The notes under the pieces were generated by a model, which was not told where the DNA came from, searched no databases, and was given only the letters and a program-made list of their open reading frames with translations. This document shows, in pieces, positions 8,497 to 18,297 of a DNA stretch of 58,934 nucleotides (position 1 is the stretch's first letter; every line of letters begins with the position of its first letter). The stretch is from Candidatus Anaerobutyricum avicola (GTDB lineage: Bacteria > Bacillota > Clostridia > Lachnospirales > Lachnospiraceae), in NCBI GenBank assembly GCA_019113845.1, contig DXGQ01000034.1, positions 1-58,934 on the forward strand. The letters are read 5' to 3'. The position numbers were made by a program, and so were the translations under genes.

Positions 8497-9780
8497 CTAT
8501 ACGGTACGGTAAATGATATCGTCTCTTCCCGGTCCGTTGGAGACCATGGTGATCGGATACCCAATCTGTTCTTCCACAAATTCGATATACTTCCGGCAAT
8601 TCTCCGGGAGATCTTCGTATCTCCTGATACCGCGGATATCACATTTCCATCCCGGCAGTGTCTTGAGCACCGGTTTTGCCTTCTCAAGAAGCGGTGTCAC
8701 CGGAAACTCTGTGGTCACCTCACCGTCGATCTCGTAGCCGACGCAGACCGGAATCTCATCGAGATAGCCGAGTACATCCACAACAGTGAACGCCACGTCG
8801 GTGGTACCCTGCATCCGGCAGCCGTACTTGGAAGCGACACAGTCGAACCATCCCATTCTTCTCGGTCTCCCCGTGGTAGCGCCGAACTCGCCGCCGTCAC
8901 CGCCGCGCACCCGAAGCTCCTGCGCCTCGTCACCGAAGATCTCACTGACAAACGCTCCGGCGCCCACTGCGCTGCTGTAAGCTTTGCAGACAGTCACAAC
9001 CTTCTCGATGGCATACGGAGGCAGCCCTGCGCCGATCGCACCGTAGGCAGCCAGCGTGGAGGAAGAAGTGACCATCGGATAGATACCGTGATCCGGATCC
9101 TTCAGTGTTCCGAGCTGTCCCTCCAGAAGGATGTTCTTTCCTTCTTTCAGCGCCTTGTCCAGATATAAAGATACATTGCACACATAAGGGGCAACCATCT
9201 CTTTGTATTCCATCAGAGTATTGTATAACTCGTCGGCATCGATGAGCGGTTTATGATATAAATGTTCCAAGAGTACATTTTTCTGTGTGAGTACCCGGTC
9301 GATCTTCTCCCTGAGCGCATCTTCTTCCATAAACAGTTCATTGACCTGGAAACCGATCTTTGCGTACTTATCCGAATAGAACGGCGCGATGCCGGACTTG
9401 GTGGAACCGAAGGACTTACCGCCCAGACGCTCCTCCTCATACTGGTCAAATAAAATGTGATACGGCATCACGATCTGTGCCCGGTCAGAAACCAGGATCT
9501 TCGGTTCCGGCACACCCTTGGACACGATCTCCTTTAACTCGTTAAACAGAACCGGAATGTTCAGAGCCACACCGTTGCCGATGATGCTGGTCGTGTGTCC
9601 ATAGAACACACCGGACGGCAGTGTGTGAAGCGCGAACTTTCCGTAGTTATTTATGATTGTATGGCCTGCATTGGCGCCTCCCTGGAAACGGATAATGATA
9701 TCAGAATCCTGCGCGAGCATATCTGTAATCTTACCTTTTCCCTCATCGCCCCAATTGGCGCCCACAATTGCTTTTACCAT
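8497..9780 (-). CDS. purA: adenylosuccinate synthetase
   Basis: PurA joins IMP and aspartate using GTP in the first committed step to AMP. The 427 residues have the family length. The GTP-binding N-terminus G-D-E-G-K-G-K with the catalytic aspartate is present, followed by the A-G-H-T-I segment with the catalytic histidine and a T-T-G-R-P-R-R segment near residue 303. A GGGAGG ribosome site precedes the start. The partner lyase purB is 2 kb away on the same strand. Confidence 0.98.
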   Translation of the reverse strand: MVKAIVGANWGDEGKGKITDMLAQDSDIIIRFQGGANAGHTIINNYGKFALHTLPSGVFYGHTTSIIGNGVALNIPVLFNELKEIVSKGVPEPKILVSDRAQIVMPYHILFDQYEEERLGGKSFGSTKSGIAPFYSDKYAKIGFQVNELFMEEDALREKIDRVLTQKNVLLEHLYHKPLIDADELYNTLMEYKEMVAPYVCNVSLYLDKALKEGKNILLEGQLGTLKDPDHGIYPMVTSSSTLAAYGAIGAGLPPYAIEKVVTVCKAYSSAVGAGAFVSEIFGDEAQELRVRGGDGGEFGATTGRPRRMGWFDCVASKYGCRMQGTTDVAFTVVDVLGYLDEIPVCVGYEIDGEVTTEFPVTPLLEKAKPVLKTLPGWKCDIRGIRRYEDLPENCRKYIEFVEEQIGYPITMVSNGPGRDDIIYRTV

Positions 9781-9829
9781 GCGTTTTTTCCTCCCAGTTA
9801 TCTAAAAATCTTCAAAAAACAACGTCCTT

Positions 9830-9858
9830 ATTATAGCCCACTTTCCTGTATAAGTAAA
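9830..9858 (-). promoter_or_regulatory. predicted sigma-A promoter of purA
   Basis: On the minus strand TTTACT (9858-9853), a 17-base spacer and a perfect TATAAT (9835-9830). The start codon is about 50 bp downstream. No purine riboswitch is visible in the short leader. Confidence 0.65.
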
Positions 9859-9929
9859 GAAATAAGTAAAAAATCACTCTGCTGCCGCCGAACCCGCCGG
9901 CAGAAATCCTGCTTCTGACGCCGATCGGA

Positions 9930-11600
9930 TCATAACAGACCGAACCGTTTCGCGTAGCGCACGAGCACATGTCCTTTCGGGAAGTTCCGGAGTTCCTGCT
10001 CGGAAACTCCCTTCAACTTGAGCAGCAACACAAAATATACCAGAACTGCAAATGCGATGGAAACCATCAGACAGACAAATACCAGAAGGCGGACAGGAAG
10101 CACTGCCCCCAGCGCGCCGCCCAGGATAAAATACAGTCCCTGATAGAAAATGTAGCAAAGCACACCCATGCCCGCAGCCGCTATGGCCGGGATCACAAAC
10201 GTCTTCCGGACCTCCTGGCGATAGCCCAGATATTTCCGGACGCTGATGCTGTTTAACAGACACATCAGAAAAGCGTAGAGCATGGTCGCAAAGATCAGCG
10301 CCAGCAGATCCATGTTCGTAAAGTACAAAAGACCGGCAAGCACAAGAACGTGGATGAACAACGACAGCGCCGCGTTGCGAAGGGGAACATTGACTTTGCC
10401 GATTCCCTGCAGGACGCCGTTTGTGATCGTGGAAAGACTGTAAAATACCACACTGATGCATCCGATGTGGAGCAGCATCACGGCCAGATCGATGGTCGCC
10501 TTCTGCGGGAAGAGTACCTGCATGACCGGATAGGCCAATACAGACAGCCCCACCGCACTCGGAATGCTGATCATCATCGTAAAGTGTATCGCCTGCTTCA
10601 CCTGTGCGTTACATTCCTCATAATCCTCGATTGTATAGGCGGACGATACCGCCGGGATCATGGCCGTGGACATGGAGTTGGCCAGTGCCACCGGCACGTT
10701 GATGAGTACCCAGTACTTTCCGGAGAAAACGCCGTAGAGCGCCGCCGCTGTATCCGAAAGCATCCCCTTGTAATCCATCACATCCATAAAAATGGTCTGG
10801 TCGATCGTTGTGCTGATATTGTACACAAAGGTGCTTAAGATGACCGGTGTGATCATGAGAAAGATGATCCTGAAAATCTCCCGGTAGGAACTCTCCTCCT
10901 TCGCGGCGTCCTGCATATAATGTCTGTGAAAATACGGACGGTTCTGCCGGTAAATAAATATCATGAAAATAAGACCGGCCGCCACGCCCGCCACGATACC
11001 TGCCGCGCTTCCCATGGCGCCAAAAACCGGCACTCCGTCCTCATTGTCTCCGGCAAACAGCCGGATGAAAAGGAGGGCGGCTCCGATACTGATGATGGCA
11101 TTCAATACCTGCTCGATGATCTGGGAGATGGACGTCGGCATCATGGTAGAGTGCGCCTGAAAATATCCCCGCAGCACGCCCAGAAAACCGGAGAGGAAGA
11201 TAGCCGGAGCCAGCACTCTGAGTACCGGTATAGCATTGGTCTGGCTGTCCGGAACGAGAATGGACGCGCCAAAAAATGTGAAAAGACTGGCAATGGCTCC
11301 CACGATCAGCACATAGATCAGGGCACAGCGAAAGACTTTGTGCGCTTCCTTATACTGTTTTAACGCCAGTTTTCCTGACACTACTTTTGACACCGCCATC
11401 GGTATGCTGTATGAGGAGATCAGCAGCACCATCGCATAAATATTGTAGGCGATGCTGTAATATCCGTTTCCCTCATCTCCGATGATGCTGGTGACCGGAC
11501 TGCGGTATAACACACCGATGATCCGCACCAGGATCCCCGCCGCCATCAAAATGGAGGCCTGCGCTAATACATTTTTTTCACTCGTACTTTTTCTTCCCAC
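9930..11600 (-). CDS. MurJ/SpoVB-like polysaccharide flippase
   Basis: A 556-residue polytopic membrane protein with about 14 helices of the MATE-like MVF/polysaccharide-transport group, close to SpoVB, YtgP and MurJ of Firmicutes. These export lipid-linked cell-wall precursors. The N-terminal region with A-S-I-L-M-A-A-G and R-S-P-V-T-S-I-I-G-D-E-G-N-G is typical. The start is a GTG with AGAGG nine bases upstream. Whether it is the essential peptidoglycan flippase or the sporulation paralogue cannot be decided here. Confidence 0.88.
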   Translation of the reverse strand: MGRKSTSEKNVLAQASILMAAGILVRIIGVLYRSPVTSIIGDEGNGYYSIAYNIYAMVLLISSYSIPMAVSKVVSGKLALKQYKEAHKVFRCALIYVLIVGAIASLFTFFGASILVPDSQTNAIPVLRVLAPAIFLSGFLGVLRGYFQAHSTMMPTSISQIIEQVLNAIISIGAALLFIRLFAGDNEDGVPVFGAMGSAAGIVAGVAAGLIFMIFIYRQNRPYFHRHYMQDAAKEESSYREIFRIIFLMITPVILSTFVYNISTTIDQTIFMDVMDYKGMLSDTAAALYGVFSGKYWVLINVPVALANSMSTAMIPAVSSAYTIEDYEECNAQVKQAIHFTMMISIPSAVGLSVLAYPVMQVLFPQKATIDLAVMLLHIGCISVVFYSLSTITNGVLQGIGKVNVPLRNAALSLFIHVLVLAGLLYFTNMDLLALIFATMLYAFLMCLLNSISVRKYLGYRQEVRKTFVIPAIAAAGMGVLCYIFYQGLYFILGGALGAVLPVRLLVFVCLMVSIAFAVLVYFVLLLKLKGVSEQELRNFPKGHVLVRYAKRFGLL

Positions 11601-11710
11601 TGTATCATTCCTCTCAGAGTTTTCTCTGAACCCTTCCTGCTCTTTTTATTACGTATCTTTTGCCGTCTGCCAGCCCTTCCCGCTCATGGACTTTTTTATC
11701 AGACAGCGGT

Positions 11711-13144
11711 CTAAACGTTGATCTCCGCCTTCATGCCGAGGACCTCTTTGTTAGCATCCAGAACCGGACGGATATATTCTTCGATGTATTCTTCCGTCTG
11801 CTGCGGCGCGCGTCCCACAAAGTTTTCCGGCTTCATGATAGCGCGAAGCTGCTCGATGTTCATGCCGAAAGCCGGATCGCCGGCGATCCGCTCCAGAAGG
11901 TCGTTTTCTTTTCCCTCTTCTTTCACCACGCGGCCGGCTGCCATGGAGTGCTGACGGATCCTCTCGTGCAGTTCCTGACGGTCTCCGCCTGCTTTTACGG
12001 CGTCCATCATGATATTTTCTGTCGCCATGAACGGCAGTTCCCGCATCAGATGCGCCTCGATCACTTTCGGGTATACGACAAGACCGTCCACCACATTTAA
12101 GTAAAGGTCCAGGATACCGTCGATGGCCAGGAAACCTTCCGGAATAGAGAGACGTTTGTTGGCAGAATCATCCAGCGTCCGCTCGAACCACTGAGTGGAA
12201 GCCACCAGGGCAGGGTTCATGACGTCAGCCATCACATAATCTGCCAGGGACGCCATACGCTCGCTGCGCATCGGGTTTCTCTTGTACGCCATGGCGGAAG
12301 AACCGATCTGATTCTTCTCAAACGGCTCCTCAATCTCTTTTAAGTGCTGTAAGAGACGGATATCGTTGGAGAATTTATGCGCGGACTGCGCGATACCGGA
12401 GAGCACATTGAGCACACGGCTGTCCACTTTTCTGGAATACGTCTGCCCGGAAACCGGATAGCAGGCGTCAAATCCCATTTTTTCCGCGATCTTTTTGTCG
12501 ATCTTGCGGATGGTCTCATGGTCGCCGTTAAACAGCTCCAGGAAACTTGCCTGTGTTCCGGTCGTTCCCTTGGAACCGAGAAGCTTCATGGTGCTGATGA
12601 CATAGTCAAGGTCTTCCAGATCCAGCATCAGATCGTTGAGCCAGAGTGTCGCTCTCTTGCCCACGGTGGTCGGCTGTGCCGGCTGGAAATGTGTAAATGC
12701 CAGCGTCGGCAGGTCTTTATATTTCATGGCAAAGGAAGCCAGCTCGCTGATGACGTTCAGCACTTTTTTGCGCACCAGTTTTAATGCCTCCGTCATAATG
12801 ATGATATCGGTGTTATCTCCCACATAGCAGGAAGTTGCGCCCAGATGGATGATTCCCTTGGCGTTCGGGCACTGCACCCCGTAGGCATATACATGGGACA
12901 TAACATCATGGCGGACTTCTTTTTCTCTTTCTTTTGCCACCTCAAAGTTAATGTCGTCGGCGTGTGCTTTGAGCTCCTCGATCTGCTCCTTTGTGATGCT
13001 GTCAAGTCCCAGCTCATACTCGGTCTCCGCCAGCGCGATCCAGAGCTTTCTCCATGTCTTGAACTTTTTGTCCGGTGAAAAAATATACTGCATTTCCTTG
13101 CTGGCATAGCGCTCGGAAAGCGGGCTTTGATATCTGTCGTACAT
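11711..13144 (-). CDS. purB: adenylosuccinate lyase
   Basis: PurB releases fumarate from adenylosuccinate and from SAICAR, acting twice in purine synthesis. The 477 residues belong to the aspartase/fumarase superfamily. The signature G-S-S-A-M-A-Y-K-R-N-P near residue 281 contains the mobile catalytic loop, and T-S-C-Y-V-G-D-N near residue 104 is also conserved. It lies downstream of purF with a 130-bp spacer that contains a GC-rich hairpin (13204-13229) without a clear T tract. Confidence 0.97.
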   Translation of the reverse strand: MYDRYQSPLSERYASKEMQYIFSPDKKFKTWRKLWIALAETEYELGLDSITKEQIEELKAHADDINFEVAKEREKEVRHDVMSHVYAYGVQCPNAKGIIHLGATSCYVGDNTDIIIMTEALKLVRKKVLNVISELASFAMKYKDLPTLAFTHFQPAQPTTVGKRATLWLNDLMLDLEDLDYVISTMKLLGSKGTTGTQASFLELFNGDHETIRKIDKKIAEKMGFDACYPVSGQTYSRKVDSRVLNVLSGIAQSAHKFSNDIRLLQHLKEIEEPFEKNQIGSSAMAYKRNPMRSERMASLADYVMADVMNPALVASTQWFERTLDDSANKRLSIPEGFLAIDGILDLYLNVVDGLVVYPKVIEAHLMRELPFMATENIMMDAVKAGGDRQELHERIRQHSMAAGRVVKEEGKENDLLERIAGDPAFGMNIEQLRAIMKPENFVGRAPQQTEEYIEEYIRPVLDANKEVLGMKAEINV

Positions 13145-13203
13145 CGTTTTCCTCCTGTCTCTCTTCTTCTGATCGTTGTCAGATACTCTTTTTATTCTAT
13201 GAT

Positions 13204-13229
13204 GACTCCTGCTGTTCCCGGCAGGAGTC
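13204..13229 (-). other. GC-rich hairpin between purF and purB
   Basis: Perfect 9-bp arms GACTCCTGC and GCAGGAGTC around an 8-base loop, between the purF stop and the purB start. No T tract follows on the minus strand, so it is more likely an mRNA structure or a weak terminator. Confidence 0.5.
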
Positions 13230-13274
13230 CGGCTTCCGGGTCTCTCTCATCCCGTCCGCAGGCCTCCTCTTTTC

Positions 13275-14786
13275 TCATCCCTGTTCGCCACGGATATCGT
13301 GGGTCGGCGGTTCCAGTGGATAGTTTCCACTGAAGCAGGCGTCACAAAACGGAAGTCCTTCGCAGATCTCCGGCAGGCGCTCCATGCGCAGGTAAGCCAG
13401 AGAGTCCGCACCCAGGATCTCGCGGATCTCTTCCACAGTCTTTCCGTGGGCAATGAGCTGGTCCTCCGTCGGGATATCCGTACCGAAATAACACGGGTGC
13501 AGAAATGGCGGCGAGCTGATGCGCACATGAACCTCTTTTGCCCCCGCATCTTTTAACATCTGCACGATCCGTCCGCAGGTTGTCCCCCGCACGATGGAAT
13601 CGTCGATCATGATGATCCGCTTGCCCCGCACGTTATCCTTCAGTACATTTAATTTGACCTGCACGCTGCTTTCCCGCATACTCTGCTTCGGCTTGATGAA
13701 GGTTCTGCCCACGTAAGAATTCTTGATAAAGGCGATCCCGTAAGGAATCTTTGACTCGATGGCATATCCCTGCGCCGCCGGATTTCCGGACTCCGGAACA
13801 CCCACGACCATATCGGCCTCCACCGGCGAATCCATCGCCAGGAACCGTCCGGCGCGGATACGGCTGGCATAGACGCCCACACCGTCAAAGACCGCGTCCG
13901 GTCTTGAGAAATAAATGTATTCAAAAATACATCTTGCCTGCTTTTTCGGGTCGGCAAAACACATATCTTTGTTGGAAAGGATGCCCTCTTTTGTGATCGT
14001 CACCAGTTCTCCCGGCTCCACATCACGGACAAACTCTGCACCCACCGCATCCAGCGCGCAGGTCTCCGAAGCCAGCAGATACGCGTTATCTCTCTTTCCG
14101 ATACAGAGAGGGCGGAAACCGAAAGGATCTCTCGCTCCCATGAGCTTTCGCGGACTCATCACGATGAGGGCATAAGCGCCTTTGATCTTCCGCATGGCGG
14201 CAAGCACCGCCTCCTCGGCAGTATCGGAACTGATACGCTCTTTGGCCACATGGTAGGCGATCACCTCTGAATCAATGGTCGTCTGGAAGATGGCTCCGGT
14301 CTTTTCCAGTTCTTCCCGAAGCTCCAGCGCATTGATCAGATTTCCGTTGTGCGCGAGCGCCAGCGTTCCCTTATAATAATTCAGCACGAGCGGCTGCGCA
14401 TTTTCCCGCGTGCTGGAACCGGCTGTCGAATAGCGCACATGACCGACGCCGATATTTCCTTTCAGTTTTTCCAGATGTTCCCCGCGGAACACTTCATTTA
14501 CAAGGCCCATTCCCTTATGAACCTGGATATTTTTTTTCGGGCCGTTTGTATCAGAAACGGCGATACCACAGCTTTCCTGTCCTCTGTGCTGCAGGGCAAA
14601 CAGACCATAATAGACGGTAGAAGCCACATCGCCTCCATCCAGATCGTAGACTCCCATGACACCGCATTCTTCGTGGATGCCAGTGTCCTCTTCCCTGCTG
14701 TTTTCTGTGCACGGACAGTCCGGAGCTGTATCTGCTTCTCTGTTCTCTGTCTTACTGTCTAACCAACCTCTGCTGTCAAATACCAT
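13275..14786 (-). CDS. purF: amidophosphoribosyltransferase
   Basis: PurF transfers the glutamine amide to PRPP, the first step of purine synthesis. The N-terminal nucleophile cysteine is in E-E-C-G-V-M-G after a roughly 39-residue segment that would be removed as a propeptide; this is longer than the roughly 10 residues usual in Bacillus. The PRPP-binding loop I-D-D-S-I-V-R-G-T-T is present. Cysteines in C-I-F-E-Y-I-Y-F and F-C-D-A-C-F-S-G fit the [4Fe-4S] cluster of the Bacillus-type enzyme. The start at 14786 has a strong AGGAGG; earlier in-frame starts do not. Confidence 0.95.
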   Translation of the reverse strand: MVFDSRGWLDSKTENREADTAPDCPCTENSREEDTGIHEECGVMGVYDLDGGDVASTVYYGLFALQHRGQESCGIAVSDTNGPKKNIQVHKGMGLVNEVFRGEHLEKLKGNIGVGHVRYSTAGSSTRENAQPLVLNYYKGTLALAHNGNLINALELREELEKTGAIFQTTIDSEVIAYHVAKERISSDTAEEAVLAAMRKIKGAYALIVMSPRKLMGARDPFGFRPLCIGKRDNAYLLASETCALDAVGAEFVRDVEPGELVTITKEGILSNKDMCFADPKKQARCIFEYIYFSRPDAVFDGVGVYASRIRAGRFLAMDSPVEADMVVGVPESGNPAAQGYAIESKIPYGIAFIKNSYVGRTFIKPKQSMRESSVQVKLNVLKDNVRGKRIIMIDDSIVRGTTCGRIVQMLKDAGAKEVHVRISSPPFLHPCYFGTDIPTEDQLIAHGKTVEEIREILGADSLAYLRMERLPEICEGLPFCDACFSGNYPLEPPTHDIRGEQG

Positions 14787-14873
14787 TATTTTCCTCCTAT
14801 CGTGCATCCTGTTATCTGACCGGCGCCAGATTTCTCTGACACCGGCCGTCTCTCCCCGCAATACAAACAAACC

Positions 14874-16130
14874 TTACTGAACGATATCTGCCAGAAGCGG
14901 CGACGTCAGCGGCAGGATCCCTCTGCGGATCTTCACTGTGAGGATCCGGGAGACTGCCTGATCGATCTGTCTTTCCGTCAGTCTTCCCTCCTCCACAGCG
15001 TCGCGCACTGCCTCAAAGGCACTCACAAAATCGTCCGGCATCAGGATCATATCGTTGCCTGCCTCGATGGCCATGACGGCCGCCTCCCCGGCATCGTAAA
15101 ACTTTGTGATGATCTTCATATTCATGGCGTCCGTGATGATGACGCCGTCAAACTGCAGTTCTTCCCGGAGAATATCCGTGACCATCAGGGAAGAGAGCGA
15201 AACCGGAACTTCATTCTGCGTGATATTCCGGACAGCCACATGGGACATCATCACCAGATCCGCCCCGGCGTCGATTCCCGCCTCAAAAGGCTGGAACTCC
15301 ACATCCCGGAGACGGTCAATGGTCACATCCAGATTGACAAACCCTTTGTGGGTGTCGTCGCCGGAATCTCCCTGTCCCGGAAAATGTTTCAGCGTCGCGC
15401 TGACTCCGTTTTCCTGAAGACCTCTCACTTCCTCACTCACCATATCCGCGACAAGTGCCGGGTCGCTGCCAAAACTTCTCGCCCCGATCTCCGTATTTTC
15501 CGTGTTGGTGGAAATATCCGCCACCGGCGCGAAATTCAGATTAAAGCCCAGCGCAGAAATCTCTTGTCCGATGGTCGCCCCCACGTTGTACGCCTGGGAG
15601 GCATCCCCGGTGGCGCCGATCTCTGACATGGACGGGAACTTTGTCGTTCCCATTCCTCCCGAGTTGGCGATCCTCGCGACCGTTCCGCCTTCCTCATCCA
15701 CAGAGATAAAGAGCGGGACCGTCGAATTTTTCTGCATTTTTCGGATAAACCGCTGCAGCTGTTTCCTGTTATTTGCCACCTTGTTCGTGTTCGTCAGATT
15801 AAAGGAAAAGAAGATCACACCGCCCGGCTGGTATTTTTCTATATTGGTCTTCATCGCATCCGTCATCTTTGTTTCCGCGTTGAAATCAAGAGAATCGGTA
15901 CTGACAATGAATAGCTGTCCGATCTTCTGTTCCAGCGTCATCTCGCCGAGAACTTCCGAGACCAGCCCTTCCATGGTGATATCATCCAGGCTTTCCGGGT
16001 CTGCCTCCAGAATGGAGGTACTGTTCTCCGCATGATCGACGCTATCTCTTATCTCCTGTCCGCAGCCGGATAACAGCAACAGACAGGCGAGCAGGCAGCA
16101 GACTGCGGCACGAATTCTTCTTCTCATCAA
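14874..16130 (-). CDS. GH3 lipoprotein, beta-N-acetylhexosaminidase-like
   Basis: A 418-residue glycoside hydrolase family 3 enzyme of the NagZ type, expected to remove N-acetylglucosamine from peptidoglycan fragments outside the membrane. It begins with a lipoprotein signal whose lipobox L-L-S-G-C puts the lipidated cysteine near residue 23. The segment K-H-F-P-G-Q-G-D-S-G-D-D-T-H-K carries the Lys-His pair and the Asp-His acid/base dyad region. The nucleophile region is T-D-A-M-N-M. It follows ppk1 after 17 bp and is the last gene of that unit. Confidence 0.88.
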   Translation of the reverse strand: MMRRRIRAAVCCLLACLLLLSGCGQEIRDSVDHAENSTSILEADPESLDDITMEGLVSEVLGEMTLEQKIGQLFIVSTDSLDFNAETKMTDAMKTNIEKYQPGGVIFFSFNLTNTNKVANNRKQLQRFIRKMQKNSTVPLFISVDEEGGTVARIANSGGMGTTKFPSMSEIGATGDASQAYNVGATIGQEISALGFNLNFAPVADISTNTENTEIGARSFGSDPALVADMVSEEVRGLQENGVSATLKHFPGQGDSGDDTHKGFVNLDVTIDRLRDVEFQPFEAGIDAGADLVMMSHVAVRNITQNEVPVSLSSLMVTDILREELQFDGVIITDAMNMKIITKFYDAGEAAVMAIEAGNDMILMPDDFVSAFEAVRDAVEEGRLTERQIDQAVSRILTVKIRRGILPLTSPLLADIVQ

Positions 16131-16147
16131 AACTCCCTGCCTCCGTA

Positions 16148-18283
16148 TTACTGATTCTCCGGCGCCATTCCAGGCTCAAACCGGCGTTTCGGCACTGTCG
16201 GCTGTTCTTTATTTCTCTCCATGGCTTCTTTGCAGAACTCCATCTGTGCCTCAAGAAGAACCTTGCCTCTCTTGTCCACCTTCTGATAGGTGTTGTCCGG
16301 CATCAGACAATGTGCCTTCATGGTATCTGCCAGCTGCAGATCCAGGATATGTCTCGCTTTCTTCTTAAGCTCTTCATCCTCTACCGGGAAAACGATCTCC
16401 ACTCGGCGGTCCAGATTTCTCGGCATCCAGTCCGCGCTGCCCAGATAGATCTCCTCGTGTCCGTCATTGTAGAAAGAGAAGATCCGCGCGTGCTCCAGGA
16501 AGTTACCGACGATGGAACGGACGCGGATATTTTCGCTGACGCCCGGAATACCGACCACCAGACAGCAGATACCGCGGACGATCAGGTCGATCTGCACACC
16601 TGCGGCAGAAGCCTCATAGAGAGCGAGGATGATCTTTTTATCACAAAGAGAGTTGCATTTTGCGATGATATGTGCCTCTTTTCCTGCTTTCGCGTTCTCG
16701 GTCTCCCGTTTGATCAGCTGCAGGAACCGTTTCTTCATCCAGATCGGAGCCACCAGAAGGCGATTCCATCTCGCCGGCTCCGAATATCCGCTCAGCATGT
16801 TGAACACAGCCGTCGCATCCTCACCGTACGCATCCCGGCAGGTGAACATACCGATATCCGTGTACTGCTTTGCCGTGGAATCATTGTAGTTACCGGTTCC
16901 CAGATGGACATAGCGGCGGATGCCGTCCGCTTCCTTGCGGACTACCAGAGCGATCTTACAGTGAGTCTTCAGTCCCACCAGACCGTAGATAACATGGCAG
17001 CCTGCCTTTTCCAGTTTCTTTGCCCAGTTGATGTTATTTTCCTCGTCGAATCTCGCTTTCAACTCCACAAGCACCGTGACCTGCTTGCCGTTTTCTGCCG
17101 CGAGAGCCAGCGCGGAGACGATCGGGGAATGTCCGCTGACACGGTAGAGCGTCTGCTTGATCGCAAGCACGTCCTCATCTTCCGCTGCCTGACGGATGAA
17201 AGCGACCACCGGGTCAAAACTTTCGTATGGATGATGCAGGAGCACATCCCCTTTCCGGATCTGTTCAAAGATATTTCTGTCCGCCCTAAGCTCCGGTGTG
17301 ATCTGCGGAACATACGGTTTTACCTTGTATTCCTGGAAACCGTCCAGTCCGTAACACTTCATGAGGAACGTCAGATCCAGCGGACCGCTGATCGGATACA
17401 TATCGTCCGTGTGCACTTTAAACTGCTTCTTTAAATATTTCACAAGGCGCTTGTCCATGCGCTCCTCGTACTCAAACTTGATGACCTCGCCCCACTGACG
17501 TTTTTTCAGCTGTTTCTCGATCTCTTTCAGCAAGTCTTCCGCCTCATCCTCCTCGATGTCCAGGTCAGCATTCCGCATGATGCGGTAGGAACTGGAGCAG
17601 ATGATCTCATGATTCAGGAAGAGATCCGGAAGGAAGTGCTCGATAAGGGTTTCCAGAAGAACGATCCTCGTCACTCCCTCCTCATTTTTCGGGAGAGTGA
17701 TGATCCGTGGAAGCACGGATGGCACCTGTACCGTGGCCACATCGAACTCCTTTTTCGCCTTCTTGCCCTTATTCTCAATGAGCGCTGCGATATTCAGCGT
17801 CTTGTTCTGAATGAGCGGGAAAGGACGGGAGGAATCGATGGCCATCGGCGTCAGGACCGGATATACATTTTTGTGGAAATACTGATCCAGATATTCTACC
17901 TCATCCTCTGTGAGATCTTCATATTTGACGATCCACAAGCCGGCCTCCCGGAGCTTCGGCGTCATGGAACGGTTGTACACAGAATACTGTTTTTCGATAA
18001 ATTCGTGGGTAACCTCGTGCAGAGCATCCAACTGTTCCTTCGGCGTCATGCCCGCAATGTCCTTTTTCTCATACTCCGCATTTACCATATCCTTTAAGGA
18101 TGCGATCCTTACCATGAAAAACTCATCCAGATTGGAAGCGGTGATGCTCAGAAACTTCATCCGCTCAAACAGAGGATTCTGCTTATCCTTTGCCTCTCCG
18201 AGAATTCGTTTGTTAAACTCCATCCAGCTTAATTCGCGGTTATAAAAATTGCCTGGTGTATCAAAAATTACTTTATCTGCCAT
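16148..18283 (-). CDS. ppk: polyphosphate kinase 1
   Basis: A 711-residue PPK1, which polymerises the terminal phosphate of ATP into polyphosphate. The N-terminal domain starts with F-Y-N-R-E-L-S-W-M-E-F-N, a clear PPK signature. The two C-terminal phospholipase-D-like domains include Y-V-H-L-G-T-G-N-Y-N with the expected phosphorylated histidine, and L-G-S-A-D-W-M-P-R-N-L-D-R-R-V-E. It lies 14 bp after the Ppx/GppA gene with an AAGGAGAGG ribosome site. Confidence 0.97.
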   Translation of the reverse strand: MADKVIFDTPGNFYNRELSWMEFNKRILGEAKDKQNPLFERMKFLSITASNLDEFFMVRIASLKDMVNAEYEKKDIAGMTPKEQLDALHEVTHEFIEKQYSVYNRSMTPKLREAGLWIVKYEDLTEDEVEYLDQYFHKNVYPVLTPMAIDSSRPFPLIQNKTLNIAALIENKGKKAKKEFDVATVQVPSVLPRIITLPKNEEGVTRIVLLETLIEHFLPDLFLNHEIICSSSYRIMRNADLDIEEDEAEDLLKEIEKQLKKRQWGEVIKFEYEERMDKRLVKYLKKQFKVHTDDMYPISGPLDLTFLMKCYGLDGFQEYKVKPYVPQITPELRADRNIFEQIRKGDVLLHHPYESFDPVVAFIRQAAEDEDVLAIKQTLYRVSGHSPIVSALALAAENGKQVTVLVELKARFDEENNINWAKKLEKAGCHVIYGLVGLKTHCKIALVVRKEADGIRRYVHLGTGNYNDSTAKQYTDIGMFTCRDAYGEDATAVFNMLSGYSEPARWNRLLVAPIWMKKRFLQLIKRETENAKAGKEAHIIAKCNSLCDKKIILALYEASAAGVQIDLIVRGICCLVVGIPGVSENIRVRSIVGNFLEHARIFSFYNDGHEEIYLGSADWMPRNLDRRVEIVFPVEDEELKKKARHILDLQLADTMKAHCLMPDNTYQKVDKRGKVLLEAQMEFCKEAMERNKEQPTVPKRRFEPGMAPENQ

Positions 18284-18297
18284 GACGATACCTCTCC